A DNA stretch of 64,000 bases from Photobacterium carnosum (lineage in GTDB: Bacteria > Pseudomonadota > Gammaproteobacteria > Enterobacterales > Vibrionaceae), in assembly GCF_002849605.1 (NCBI RefSeq), contig NZ_NPIB01000018.1, positions 28,541 to 92,540 on the forward strand, given 5' to 3'. Shown in pieces: positions 56,201 through 63,873 of this stretch (positions are counted from its first letter, which is position 1; every line of letters begins with the position of its first letter). A model generated the notes under the pieces. The model was not told where the DNA came from, did no database searches, and saw only the letters and a list, made by a program, of their open reading frames with translations. A program made the position numbers and the translations under genes.

Positions 56201-56618
56201 CACTTGGTGCTTCCCATAGACCAGGATTATTTTGAGCAATAAAGCACTGTCCGTCATATGACACAACATCGCCATTTTTGACTTGGGTTGTACCCGGAAT
56301 GAAAGGAATAATACCACCTAAATCTGGGTTTGGATTCGGCTCTGGTTCAGGTTCAGGTTCTGGCTCAGGATTTGGGTTTGGATTTGGTTCACCTGAACAT
56401 TCAGCGGCATCCCAAAACCATGAATCAACACTTGGCGATTCCCATACCCCTGGGTTATTTTTTGCAACGAAACATTCGCCATTATAGGAAACCATGTCTC
56501 CATTCTGAACTATTGTTTTGCCAGGAACAAAAGAAACGACATTAACATCAGAAGCATATGCATTGCCGCTGATCATAACGCTGAATAGAGCCGCTGTTAT
56601 TTTATTTGTTTTTTTCAC
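53268..56618 (-). CDS. Secreted multidomain GH19 chitinase with chitin-binding modules
   Basis: This 1,116-residue exported enzyme degrades chitin outside the cell. Order: a signal peptide (1-22, AYA end); two CBM5/12 chitin-binding modules (about 27-75 and 100-150) with aromatic pattern NPGVWESPSVDSWFW and NPGLWEAPSASSWFW, joined by a proline-glutamate linker; then Ig-like/beta-sandwich repeats (about 160-250 and 258-352). A third chitin-binding-like module (368-415) and a long helical insert (about 430-780) of unclear role follow. The C-terminal GH19 catalytic domain (about 780-1116) shows FLAQSMQETIRYNA with a catalytic-type glutamate, CGWWGRGVIQTTGRQNFG and a cysteine-rich end. The two CBM modules are near-duplicates. 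It is monocistronic. The long helical insert is unusual for GH19. Confidence 0.9.
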   Translation of the reverse strand: MKKTNKITAALFSVMISGNAYASDVNVVSFVPGKTIVQNGDMVSYNGECFVAKNNPGVWESPSVDSWFWDAAECSGEPNPNPNPEPEPEPEPEPNPNPDLGGIIPFIPGTTQVKNGDVVSYDGQCFIAQNNPGLWEAPSASSWFWALTECSGEPSPEPDVTELSILSPVASQLLKVNEAIVIKARIDGELATKVEFWVNNTKLAEKAIDQSNLLYSQTWTPSEAGSAAINIFVFDKNNQKIEQKSVSVKVEAEGNDDFTAPVVTFTSPTNGSTVNKTDTVSISINASDADKDLTTLVVNANNQQICTFDAAVANTFSCDWQPTQTGSVTLSAIATDAQALSSSTSLSITVKEETVEPPVTPPGGLCEEFNVYPDWTRGDHATTGDIMVNNNIAYSAIYWTQSKPGSDSTWALHLNCDGSEPGTAPLLSLPNPMDPVRLEVAGWPNTFVVASPSLTAPATLTIETSNSADLADVDKLTATFVSMIEMAAQASSSSIIINSDVLDKATQDKGLSSEKIAVKEALIKAVDSTGSKIDIDAINALSNDLKGWAQAHNLIISTLAPEATFGWSLSIGDFAYNPHSGRQSVWNAASNYTAELLNKLALYKADSATKADFITFTKPETTAMLSNEQWHNALEYVKQVTDYAKVPAMLADMPTDQAANYFMGDSSHKAQIRKAAFSNIFAILFNKDTATLTDKIEQYQAVKVPLYYVGEELEKGSLTRIEALNKALANAENVMDNEAFLYETPQSQWIPSTVYKWNDFLDGLNAMHNIGVAGNKFWLLNDEADDATNITYAKVAIAAFLAQSMQETIRYNACDENNWSEVKYGAPADYPMSASCGQLGQKYADYGVNPDSGLDYAYSCPRDNKMEVSALTHAKWYGAPAPVFAAPNAVLEERGLLVNGHVGRWTNSGHCNDVPENVDTSKQVWERDECKTYVGQKAGTFLWDGSSQESVEGCGWWGRGVIQTTGRQNFGTLNHYLGRSHVDPATIGKTIDGVTVEAPPANPLYADLDLCSNPGLICSSEENKEIKWIAGLFYWVTSVQEYSNEGGQYADWNYYNEIKKYVDGGLKGTQFIDDVSGIVNRGCPDTVCESGEVHNVKERQANFKLVLEKLGVKAQL

Positions 56619-57066
56619 TTAATTTCCTAAGTATGTCCACTCGCTTCAACAGACCTAAATATTTCATCCTCTATGATTCTTATATAGTTGCATTCCATAC
56701 AACCGATCTATATTTAATGTTTTGTTTTCACTAATGAAGTGTTATTAACCAATATGGTTTCATATATTATATAACTAAATATTATGGCTATCACCACTCT
56801 AGCTAATAGGTTTATGTAACAAACAATTAAAAGATACCGAAAGATGTAACGAGTGATTAGAAACCGTAAGGATTTGTGAGAAGTGTAATAATTCGCGCCT
56901 TCATTATGACAGTGACGACTCGAATTCAATACTTAGTATCATGCAGTCATATATAACTGATTATTTTAGATTAAGGCTTTTTGTCGGTCTGAAATAAGGT
57001 AACATAGCAACATGAATGCTAACGTATTAGATAGCACATTTTTTAGATAAGAATAGGTTAAAATCA
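56619..57066. other. Non-coding stretch upstream of the chitinase gene
   Basis: About 450 bp with no gene recognised. It must hold the chitinase promoter on the minus strand and that of the 97-residue gene on the plus strand. Confidence 0.4.
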
Positions 57067-57360
57067 ATGGATTACCAACATTACTATGAAGCTATGATCG
57101 AAATTTTAGTTGATAATTTTGATACAGATATTGGTGAATACAATGGTGAAATTGAATTGTCTATCGATGAATATAACGACAGCTGCACGATTGCCACAGA
57201 ATTTAATGTCGCTTATAACCCAGAACATACAGTATTAGAAGTATTACGCAGATCAACACCTGAAGTGGCTGAAATCACCTCTTACATTGTTTCTGCGCCA
57301 GCATTGGGATGTTTGGTGGATTACTTAGAAGACGAGCTAATTGTTGATTTTGAAGATTAA
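57067..57360 (+). CDS. Small acidic protein, unknown
   Basis: This 97-residue cytoplasmic protein is very acidic (many D/E, for example NFDTDIGEYNGEIELSIDEY and the tail EDELIVDFED). No membrane or signal segment. Family not recognised; it resembles single-domain adaptor-like proteins only in general character. AGGTTAAAATCA precedes the ATG. A terminator follows. Confidence 0.5.
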   Translation: MDYQHYYEAMIEILVDNFDTDIGEYNGEIELSIDEYNDSCTIATEFNVAYNPEHTVLEVLRRSTPEVAEITSYIVSAPALGCLVDYLEDELIVDFED

Positions 57361-57385
57361 TTTTCTTTACTAATATTTTACATAT

Positions 57386-57422
57386 AAAAAAAGCTAATAG
57401 TTATCGCTGTTAGCTTTTTTAT
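57386..57422. terminator. Rho-independent terminator after the acidic-protein gene
   Basis: A 12-bp stem AAAAAGCTAA(T)AG / CTGTTAGCTTTTT has A and T runs on its sides. Confidence 0.85.
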
Positions 57423-57607
57423 TAAAAACAGCTTTAGTCTGTATTTTTACAACGATTATTCCAATTAACGATATGTTGTGACTAATATTTTGTGCTAAAG
57501 GTATTAATTATGGTAAATATCAATTGAAGATTACTTAATGTTCGATACCATAAGACAACTAATCACTCATAATAGCTATTCCATCGCAAAATGGTATGAG
57601 GTAAAGG

Positions 57608-57796
57608 ATGCAACCCAAAATATATATCAAACTAAAAGAGACTATTTGGAAAGTCACCATTAATGGTCAATGGTTACCGATAGATAAAGCTGAAGTTATT
57701 GATGTTAAAGTCCCTTTTATTGATGAATATACGCATTTTAACGATATTATCAGCCTTCATTTTAATGAAAGTGAAATTTTGACCAATTTAGGATAG
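57608..57796 (+). CDS. Small hypothetical protein, 62 residues
   Basis: This short protein is predicted to be beta-rich (IYIKLKETIWKVTINGQWL, KAEVIDVKVPFID, DIISLHFNESEIL). GAGG lies six bases before the ATG, which supports it. It is not recognised. An overlapping 41-codon ORF begins at 57538 in another frame and is less convincing. Confidence 0.4.
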   Translation: MQPKIYIKLKETIWKVTINGQWLPIDKAEVIDVKVPFIDEYTHFNDIISLHFNESEILTNLG

Positions 57797-57998
57797 CGCT
57801 ATATCCTGCATGACGGCTTAATATTGAGATCATACTCACTGTCATCACAGCGAGTATGATAAACATCATCTCTCTTCTTTACTGCCACTAACACCTCAAC
57901 TATAAAACGTAATACTTATTTAAAAATCACAAAGAATAGCCATAAGTCTAAGCTCAAGATTGCTAATCAGCTCAATTACGTCATTATTACAAAAAAAA

Positions 57999-58427
57999 CT
58001 AACGCTTAGCCATTTCAGAAAATTTATATTGGCACAACAAGATGACAGGTATAACACAGATTGTGGTGGTAATAATGTCAGTTAATGTATGGTACTTCTG
58101 ATGCATCATTAAAGCAGCATAACCGACCATTGAAAGTACCATCACTCCCCTTAATTTGGGACTGTATACAAGAAAGTAACCAATAAAGACTAAGGCAATA
58201 GCAGTGTGAGTACTGTAATCCAAATTAAACGCAGGCCAAATACCAACTGAATTATCGAGAAACATAACCGCATAAATAAAAGCCGTTGAAAGCAATATGC
58301 CACTCAGCGCGAATAACCCACTTCTCAACCCCTGCTCACGTCCTAATAACACCATGCTAATAACGCACATAACGACAATCATTGGGGTATAAAGATCAGC
58401 AATAAAAGCCCATTGTTCAAAACTCAT
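57999..58427 (-). CDS. PAP2-like membrane protein
   Basis: This 142-residue protein has about five membrane helices. It carries a reduced PAP2 phosphatase-like signature: a serine-threonine-histidine motif DYSTHTAIALVF (residues near 69-80) and a later HTLTDI (near 112-117), matching the SGH and H-x-x-x-D positions of lipid-phosphate phosphatases. The first arginine-lysine motif is not obvious. It may be a small lipid phosphatase or a non-catalytic relative. The start has no strong ribosome site. Confidence 0.6.
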   Translation of the reverse strand: MSFEQWAFIADLYTPMIVVMCVISMVLLGREQGLRSGLFALSGILLSTAFIYAVMFLDNSVGIWPAFNLDYSTHTAIALVFIGYFLVYSPKLRGVMVLSMVGYAALMMHQKYHTLTDIITTTICVIPVILLCQYKFSEMAKR

Positions 58428-58493
58428 TATTATTATTTTCCAAACAAATAACGTCTATATTCACATAGATAACGGGTTATTTCATCTTTTTAA

Positions 58494-58640
58494 GGTGCAA
58501 AGATTTGAACCCTGCTGTAAGTTTACTGTACTTTTGTTTAAACGTAAAAAAGCCGCTAATAAATAGCGGCTTTTTAATGTGTGGCGGAGTTGATTTGGGC
58601 ATTAGTGGATGTGAACCCGCTTTTATTGCACCAATTAAAT
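58494..58640 (-). pseudogene. Two tRNA relics downstream of tRNA-Ser
   Basis: On the minus strand two partial tRNA 3' halves follow the intact tRNA-Ser. The first is GCGGGTTCACATCC ... CTCCGCCA (58582-58620), with the T-arm and the CCA end still readable. The second is GCAGGGTTCAAATC (58501-58515) ending TTTGCACC. No acceptor or anticodon arms can be drawn. They look like decayed members of a former tRNA cluster. Confidence 0.5.
58546..58576. terminator. Terminator between the two tRNA relics
   Basis: AAAAAAGCCGCT / AGCGGCTTTTT hairpin with small loop. Confidence 0.8.
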
Positions 58641-58663
58641 ACATCACTATTTTATTCAGACGA

Positions 58664-58695
58664 AAAAAAGCCAACATCTAAATGTTGGCTTTTTA
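58664..58695. terminator. Terminator immediately downstream of tRNA-Ser
   Basis: AAAAGCCAACAT / ATGTTGGCTTTT hairpin (58666-58677 with 58682-58693), flanked by A and T runs. Confidence 0.85.
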
Positions 58696-58701
58696 GTAAT
58701 T

Positions 58702-58792
58702 TGGCGGAGAGATAGGGATTTGAACCCTAGATACGCTATAAACGTATGCTGGTTTTCAAGACCAGTGCTTTCAACCGCTCAGCCATCTCTCC
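58702..58792 (-). tRNA. tRNA-Ser (anticodon UGA)
   Basis: The minus-strand sequence folds as a class II tRNA. The acceptor stem GGAGAGA pairs with TCTCTCC and the sequence ends GCCA. The anticodon stem CTGGT/ACCAG encloses loop CTTGAAAA with anticodon TGA. The long variable arm ATACGTTTATAGCGTAT is characteristic of serine tRNA, and the T-arm TAGGGTTCAAATCCCTA is intact. The CCA end is encoded. Confidence 0.95.
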
Positions 58793-59038
58793 ATGGCGCG
58801 TATAATACAATTCACATTAGCTGCTGTAAACTCAAAAACGATCAACTGATTAATTTTAAAACGTTTTTTAATGTATTTTACCTAACAGATACAGTTAGAT
58901 AACTAAAACCATTCATCTGTGGTTATTAAACAAACACTTTCTATGTTTCTCTTTTAGCGTCACTATCTTTATTTTCGTTATATCAGCAATGATCCGTTAT
59001 AATAGAAACAGTTACCTCATTATTAAATTGAAAAAAAC

Positions 59039-59371
59039 ATGGCGAATAAATCAGACTTTACGGATGAAGAATATCAAGCTTTTGCTCAGCTAATGGATTC
59101 CTACAATCGAACCTTTGCAATTTCACTCACCACCCTCCTTTTATCTATCCTAGGTTTTATTGTTGCTGAAACTCAAATAGGTTACGCCATCACTGATACT
59201 ATCCGTTGGATATTTGGCTTATTGGTTGTATTACCTTTAACGATTACGGTTATTGGCTCAAAACGAGATTTTAATAGTTTGGCATTTAGCATGCCAAAAA
59301 CGATTCTCTATTCAGTACTCAATGCAGTGAGCCTGATTACTATTATTGTGCTGGTTTTTAATCTTAATTAA
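59039..59371 (+). CDS. Small three-helix inner-membrane protein, unknown
   Basis: This 110-residue protein has a soluble acidic N-terminus (about 20 residues: SDFTDEEYQAFAQLMDSY) followed by three hydrophobic helices (about 27-45, 55-72, 88-108). No family was recognised. It precedes norV on the same strand after about 218 bp; no link is evident. No strong ribosome site is visible upstream. Confidence 0.5.
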   Translation: MANKSDFTDEEYQAFAQLMDSYNRTFAISLTTLLLSILGFIVAETQIGYAITDTIRWIFGLLVVLPLTITVIGSKRDFNSLAFSMPKTILYSVLNAVSLITIIVLVFNLN

Positions 59372-59492
59372 CACCTCTGCTGATTATCATTCTCACCTCT
59401 CATTATTTTCTTCCGATCATGAACCGCCAACACATTGACGGTTCAAAAACAAATTTAAACATTAATCAATTGATAACAAACAAATAAATTAT

Positions 59493-59567
59493 AACATGCA
59501 TTTTAAATACCCCTTTACTGTTGACAGAATCCACCCCTCGACATAACATGTATTCAAAATACAACTT
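59493..59567 (+). promoter_or_regulatory. norV promoter with two NsrR-like boxes
   Basis: Two imperfect palindromes resembling the NsrR site (AAGATGCATTT followed by its inverse) lie at 59493-59515 (AACATGCATTTTAAAT plus a weaker right arm) and 59545-59567 (AACATGTATTCAAAATAC, then AACTT). A sigma-70-like promoter TTGACA (59521-59526), 17-bp spacer, TAACAT (59544-59549) overlaps the second box. Nitric-oxide-relieved repression by NsrR is the inferred logic. E. coli norV instead uses NorR and sigma-54; no such site was seen. Confidence 0.6.
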
Positions 59568-59589
59568 AAAGCGTTAAAGGAATTTAAAA

Positions 59590-61110
59590 ATGGCTGTTCA
59601 TGTTAAAAACAATATTACTTGGGTTGGTCAACGTGATTGGGAAGTGCGTGATTTTCATGGTACCGAATATAAAACAACCCGTGGCACAAGCTATAATAGT
59701 TATTTAATTCGTGAAGGCAAAAATGTACTCATCGATACAGTTGATCACAAATTCACATTAGCTTTCCTACAAAATTTAGAACAAGAAATTGATCTTAATG
59801 ATATTGATTTTATCGTTATTAACCATGCTGAAGAAGATCATGCTGGTGCTCTAAGTGAATTAATGAGCCGTATTCCTAATACACCTATCTATTGTACTGA
59901 AAACGCAATTGACTCAATCGTTGGTCATCACCATCATCCTGAGTGGAACTTTAACACCGTCAAAACAGGCGATACGCTTGATATTGGTAATGGTAAAGCA
60001 TTAGTGTTTGTTGAAACACCAATGTTGCACTGGCCTGATAGCATGATGACTTACATGACAGAAGATGCGGTTCTATTTAGTAATGATGCTTTTGGTCAAC
60101 ATTACTGTGATGAGCGTTTATTTAATGACGAAGTCGACCAAAACGAATTGCTTGATCAGTGCCTACGTTATTACGCAAATATTTTGACACCATTTAGCCC
60201 ACTGGTTACTAATAAGATTAAAGAAGTTCTCGGCTTTAACCTTCCAGTAGACATGGTTGCAACCTCACACGGTGTCATTTGGCGTGATAATCCAACTCAA
60301 ATAATTGAGAAATACCTTGAGTGGGCCGATCAATATCAAGAAAACCGCATCACTATTTTCTATGATTCGATGTCAAATAATACCCGCATGATGGCAGATG
60401 CAATTGCACAAGGGATCACTGAAGAAGATAATCAAGTCATTGTGCGTATTTTCAATGTTGCTCGTCATGATAAAAATGAAATTATTTCCAATATGTTCCG
60501 CTCTAAAGGGATACTTGTCGGCTCATCAACAATGAACAATGTCATGATGCCTAAAGTTGCAGGCTTACTGGAAGAAATCACTGGCTTACGCTTTAAAAAT
60601 AAAAAAGCGGGTGCATTTGGTAGTTATGGTTGGAACGGTGGTGCTGTTGATCGTATTCATGCACGCTTAACTGATGCTGGCTTCTTTACTACCATTGGCC
60701 TTAAAACCAAGTGGCGTCCAGATGGTAAAGCACTACAAGAATGCCGTGATCATGGTAAAAAGATCGCTAAAGAATGGGCTCAAACTGAACGTCCTTATGA
60801 TCATTACGCACCTTTCACTACCAAAGTAACACCAGCAGCAACACTACAAGTCGCGATTGATATTCCTGAAATAGTAGAACAAACAGGCGTTGTTGAAGTA
60901 GAACCCGCAACAGATACAAAAACCACATGTTGTACACAAGCAACCAGTGGTCAAAAAATGTTATGTACTGTTTGTCAATGGGTTTACGATCCTGCACTTG
61001 GTGAACCGAATCAAGATGTTACCCCTGGTACTGCTTGGGAAGATGTGCCTGATAGTTTCCTTTGCCCAGAATGTGGTATTGGTAAAGAAGTATTTGAACC
61101 TATCAACTAA
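59590..61110 (+). CDS. norV: Anaerobic nitric oxide reductase flavorubredoxin NorV
   Basis: This 506-residue flavodiiron protein reduces NO to N2O under anaerobic conditions. The N-terminal metallo-beta-lactamase-type domain carries the diiron ligands H79-x-E81-x-D83-H84 (HAEEDHAG) and the later H in MLHWPDSM. The flavodoxin domain begins near 252 ([19 protein letters not shown]). The C-terminal rubredoxin (about 455-506) has CTVCQWVYD and CPECG iron ligands. It is a little longer than E. coli NorV because of the linker before rubredoxin. GGAATTTAAAA precedes the ATG. It forms an operon with norW. Confidence 0.95.
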   Translation: MAVHVKNNITWVGQRDWEVRDFHGTEYKTTRGTSYNSYLIREGKNVLIDTVDHKFTLAFLQNLEQEIDLNDIDFIVINHAEEDHAGALSELMSRIPNTPIYCTENAIDSIVGHHHHPEWNFNTVKTGDTLDIGNGKALVFVETPMLHWPDSMMTYMTEDAVLFSNDAFGQHYCDERLFNDEVDQNELLDQCLRYYANILTPFSPLVTNKIKEVLGFNLPVDMVATSHGVIWRDNPTQIIEKYLEWADQYQENRITIFYDSMSNNTRMMADAIAQGITEEDNQVIVRIFNVARHDKNEIISNMFRSKGILVGSSTMNNVMMPKVAGLLEEITGLRFKNKKAGAFGSYGWNGGAVDRIHARLTDAGFFTTIGLKTKWRPDGKALQECRDHGKKIAKEWAQTERPYDHYAPFTTKVTPAATLQVAIDIPEIVEQTGVVEVEPATDTKTTCCTQATSGQKMLCTVCQWVYDPALGEPNQDVTPGTAWEDVPDSFLCPECGIGKEVFEPIN

Positions 61111-61128
61111 ATGAAATGAGAGCTAACA

Positions 61129-62274
61129 ATGTCAAATCCAATTATTGTCATTGGTAGTGGCTTCGCTGCTTACCAATGGGTGAAATCGTTTAGAAAACTG
61201 GATCAACATACTGCCATTACTTTAGTAACTGCGGATCAAGGTGCTGATTATTCTAAACCAGAACTAAGCCATGTATTTAGTCGTCATCAACAAGCGACAG
61301 ATCTTATTAAACAAACCGCCGCTGAGTTTGCAGCAGAATATAATATTAAGTTAATAACAGAAACGGTTATTAAGGAAATTAATACTACGCAACAATGGGT
61401 ATATTTCAATCAACAACAATTGCAGTATTCTTCGTTAATTATTGCAACGGGTGCTATATCATTTATACCGAAGTTTGCAGGTAATGCGACCGATAAGATC
61501 ATAACCTTAAATAGTCTGTCTGAATTACAGCAAAACCAATTACAAATAAATGCCGCAAAGCATATTACTATTTTAGGCGCGGGTTTAATTGGTACTGAAA
61601 TAGCCATTGATTTAGCTACCGCTGGTAAACAAATTACATTGTGCGATAAAGCCGCTGCCATGATGCCCGCTTTACTGCCAGATTTTATTGCCGCAGAGCT
61701 ACACCAAGTGTTAAGTCAAAAAGACATCGACCTTCAGTTAAATGCCACAATCAGTGAAATTAACACTGATGGTGAACAGATGATAATTTCACAGCAGGGA
61801 AAAGAGGATATACATACAGATATCATCATTGCTGCTATGGGATTAGCACCAAGGCTTCAATTAGCACAACAAGCTGGAATTAGTACTAATCGAGGAATTA
61901 TTGTCAATAATATGCTACAAACCTCAGCCACTAACGTCTACGCTATTGGCGATTGTGCTGAGATCAACGGTAAACTTAGTGCATTTATTCAACCCATCAT
62001 GTTATCAGCGATAGCACTGGCTAAAACATTGGCAGGAACACCAACACCGTTATCATTACCACCAATGTTAATTAAAGCTAAAACACCGTGGTTACCATTA
62101 AGTTTAGCTGGGATCACAACCGCATTGGATATCCATTGGCAGATTGAACGAGATCATGACGGTTATATTGCTAAAGCACATACAGCAGATCAAACGTTAA
62201 TTGGATTTATCGCTTCTCATAATAAACAAAAACAAGTATTTGCATTGTTAAGACAGTTGCCTCCTGCATTATAA
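61129..62274 (+). CDS. norW: NADH:flavorubredoxin reductase NorW
   Basis: This 381-residue FAD-dependent pyridine-nucleotide oxidoreductase passes electrons from NADH to the rubredoxin domain of NorV. It has the FAD-binding GSGFAAYQWVKSF at the start, the NAD-binding GAGLIGTEIAIDLA near 148-161, and the second FAD segment NVYAIGDCAEI near 266-276. It starts 18 bp after the norV stop with GAGAG before the ATG. A GC stem with a short T run follows. Confidence 0.92.
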   Translation: MSNPIIVIGSGFAAYQWVKSFRKLDQHTAITLVTADQGADYSKPELSHVFSRHQQATDLIKQTAAEFAAEYNIKLITETVIKEINTTQQWVYFNQQQLQYSSLIIATGAISFIPKFAGNATDKIITLNSLSELQQNQLQINAAKHITILGAGLIGTEIAIDLATAGKQITLCDKAAAMMPALLPDFIAAELHQVLSQKDIDLQLNATISEINTDGEQMIISQQGKEDIHTDIIIAAMGLAPRLQLAQQAGISTNRGIIVNNMLQTSATNVYAIGDCAEINGKLSAFIQPIMLSAIALAKTLAGTPTPLSLPPMLIKAKTPWLPLSLAGITTALDIHWQIERDHDGYIAKAHTADQTLIGFIASHNKQKQVFALLRQLPPAL

Positions 62275-62299
62275 AAATATCGATATTATATATATCTTT

Positions 62300-62325
62300 A
62301 AGCCCACTTTTACGGTGGGCTTTGT
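62300..62325 (+). terminator. Terminator after norVW
   Basis: AAGCCCAC / GTGGGCTT 8-bp stem, followed by TTTGTC. Confidence 0.7.
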
Positions 62326-62455
62326 CATTTATTGATACTCTCACAATAAATATTTAATGATCTATCACTCAATCATCCATTCTATTTTTTATAAAATATT
62401 AAAATAAATAGTTTATCAATTTAAATATCTTTTTATTTTAATATATTTATTCTAT

Positions 62456-62953
62456 CTATACTTTCTCAAGATCAAACTTATCATTGCAATGTAATGATTC
62501 AAGCATTTCGCTATGAGGTAGACCATGATACTCAACATGATAAGAGCGTTTATGCTCATCAAGATGATTTTCTAGATTTTTTAACATTAGAAGTGCTGTG
62601 TTTCGACTACAGAAAAATGCATCAACAAAAGTAAGAAGTTCGCCACATTTAAGTTTTATCAGACATAATGTAAGCGAAGGTAACTTATCAATCATTTTTT
62701 TTATTGAATCGTTATAATCATCACTAATCGCCGTTTTTACATCATAAATATGTATCTCTGGAAATAGTATCGTATCTTTTCCAATTTCTTGTTCAAATAA
62801 ATTTTCTATAATAAAAGCTGCATCATTAACATATACAGTTCTTAAACATTCATCGAACTCAGATAAATAGTGCATTAATTTATTGGGTTCTTTAACAAAT
62901 GAATGAATACAGTCTAAAGTATCATGGTGGGTATGATTAAAATTTTTCATCAT
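62456..62953 (-). CDS. Hypothetical protein, 165 residues
   Basis: This is a cytoplasmic protein of unknown family. It is helical, with several histidines (FNHTHHDTLDCIHSF near the start) and cysteines (CLRTVYV, CLIKLKCGELL, FFCSRN) that could bind metal, although no standard motif is present. No membrane or signal segment. Two adjacent ATGs open the frame. It is low in GC. No functional neighbour. Confidence 0.45.
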   Translation of the reverse strand: MMKNFNHTHHDTLDCIHSFVKEPNKLMHYLSEFDECLRTVYVNDAAFIIENLFEQEIGKDTILFPEIHIYDVKTAISDDYNDSIKKMIDKLPSLTLCLIKLKCGELLTFVDAFFCSRNTALLMLKNLENHLDEHKRSYHVEYHGLPHSEMLESLHCNDKFDLEKV

Positions 62954-63081
62954 GTTGTCCTAATATTATTGTTTTTATATTAAATACCTATATTTAATGA
63001 ATTGATAGTCACTAAAATGAAAACTTCCTTTATGAAAAAAGAAGACATACAACGATTTCAATCTATACCAAAAATCATTAA

Positions 63082-63873
63082 ATACGAATAAAAAACACCA
63101 ACGGAGCTAAGAGGGAATTATATGGTGATAAGATCCAGTACCCTGCACTCTCGAAAGCTATTTTTACTGAATTTCAAACGTAAAAAAGCCCGCAATTGCT
63201 TGCGGGCTTTTCTATTTGGCTCCCTCTACTGAAGTTAAACCAATGATATGTGAATTAACAGTCCGCCAAGCTTCTAATAAAAAGAAACCAACTGAACTAA
63301 GAAAGAATTATATGGTGATAAGATCCAGTACCCTGCACTCTCGAAAGCTATTTTTACTGAATTTCAAACGTAAAAAAGCCCGCAATTGCTTGCGGGCTTT
63401 TCTATTTGGCTTCCTCTACTGAAGTTAAACCAATGATATGTGAATTAACAGTCCGCCAAGCTTCTAATAAAAAGAAACCAACTGAACTAAGAAGGAATTA
63501 TATGGTGATAAGATCCAGTACCCTGCACTCTCGAAAGCTATTTTTACTGAATTTCAAACGTAAAAAAGCCCGCAATTACTTGCGGGCTTTTCTATTTGGC
63601 TTCACTCTACTGGACTTGAACCCGTGATACACGGATTAAGAGTCCGCTAATCTTCCCAATAAAAAGCACCAACTGAACTAAGAGGGAATTGTTTAGTGAT
63701 GAGATCTGATATTCTGCACTCTCAAAAACTATTTTTACTGAATTTCAAACGTAAAAAAGCCCGCAATTGCTTGCGGGCTTTTCTATTCTTCTTCACTCTA
63801 CTGGACTTGAACCAGTGACATGTAAATTAACAGTCCGCTAATCTTCCCAATAAAAAACACCAACTGAACTAAG
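63082..63873 (-). repeat. Tandem array of tRNA-Asn-like pseudogene plus terminator units
   Basis: Four complete units of 190-191 bp plus a partial fifth are repeated head to tail; the motif ACTGAACTAAG or its variant starts at 63101, 63291, 63481, 63672 and 63863. On the minus strand each has a tRNA-like 5' part (CTTAGTTCAGTTGGT), then a 14-nt insertion relative to real tRNA-Asn, then an anticodon-arm piece GCGGACTGTTAAT (anticodon GTT; one copy reads CTTAAT, anticodon CTT) and a T-arm. Next comes a spacer with a perfect GC terminator AAAGCCCGC ... GCGGGCTTTT. Because all copies share the same insertion, the array seems amplified from an already defective copy. Acceptor stems carry mismatches, so none is expected to function. 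Confidence 0.75.

Noticed and set aside
54257..56545. Several plus-strand ORFs opposite the chitinase gene
   Set aside because: Antisense shadows of a long real gene, partly caused by the proline-glutamate linker.
57538..57663. 41-codon ORF overlapping the 62-residue gene
   Set aside because: No ribosome site; the overlapping frame has a better one.
58477..58677. 66-codon minus-strand ORF over the tRNA relics
   Set aside because: It spans two terminators and tRNA 3' ends; not a plausible protein.
63216..63627. Two nearly identical 68-73 codon ORFs on the plus strand
   Set aside because: They are the repeat units of the pseudo-tRNA array read as protein; each crosses a terminator hairpin.
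63082..63873. CRISPR array
   Set aside because: The units are 190 bp, the spacers are nearly identical and no cas genes are present; the repeat is tRNA-derived.
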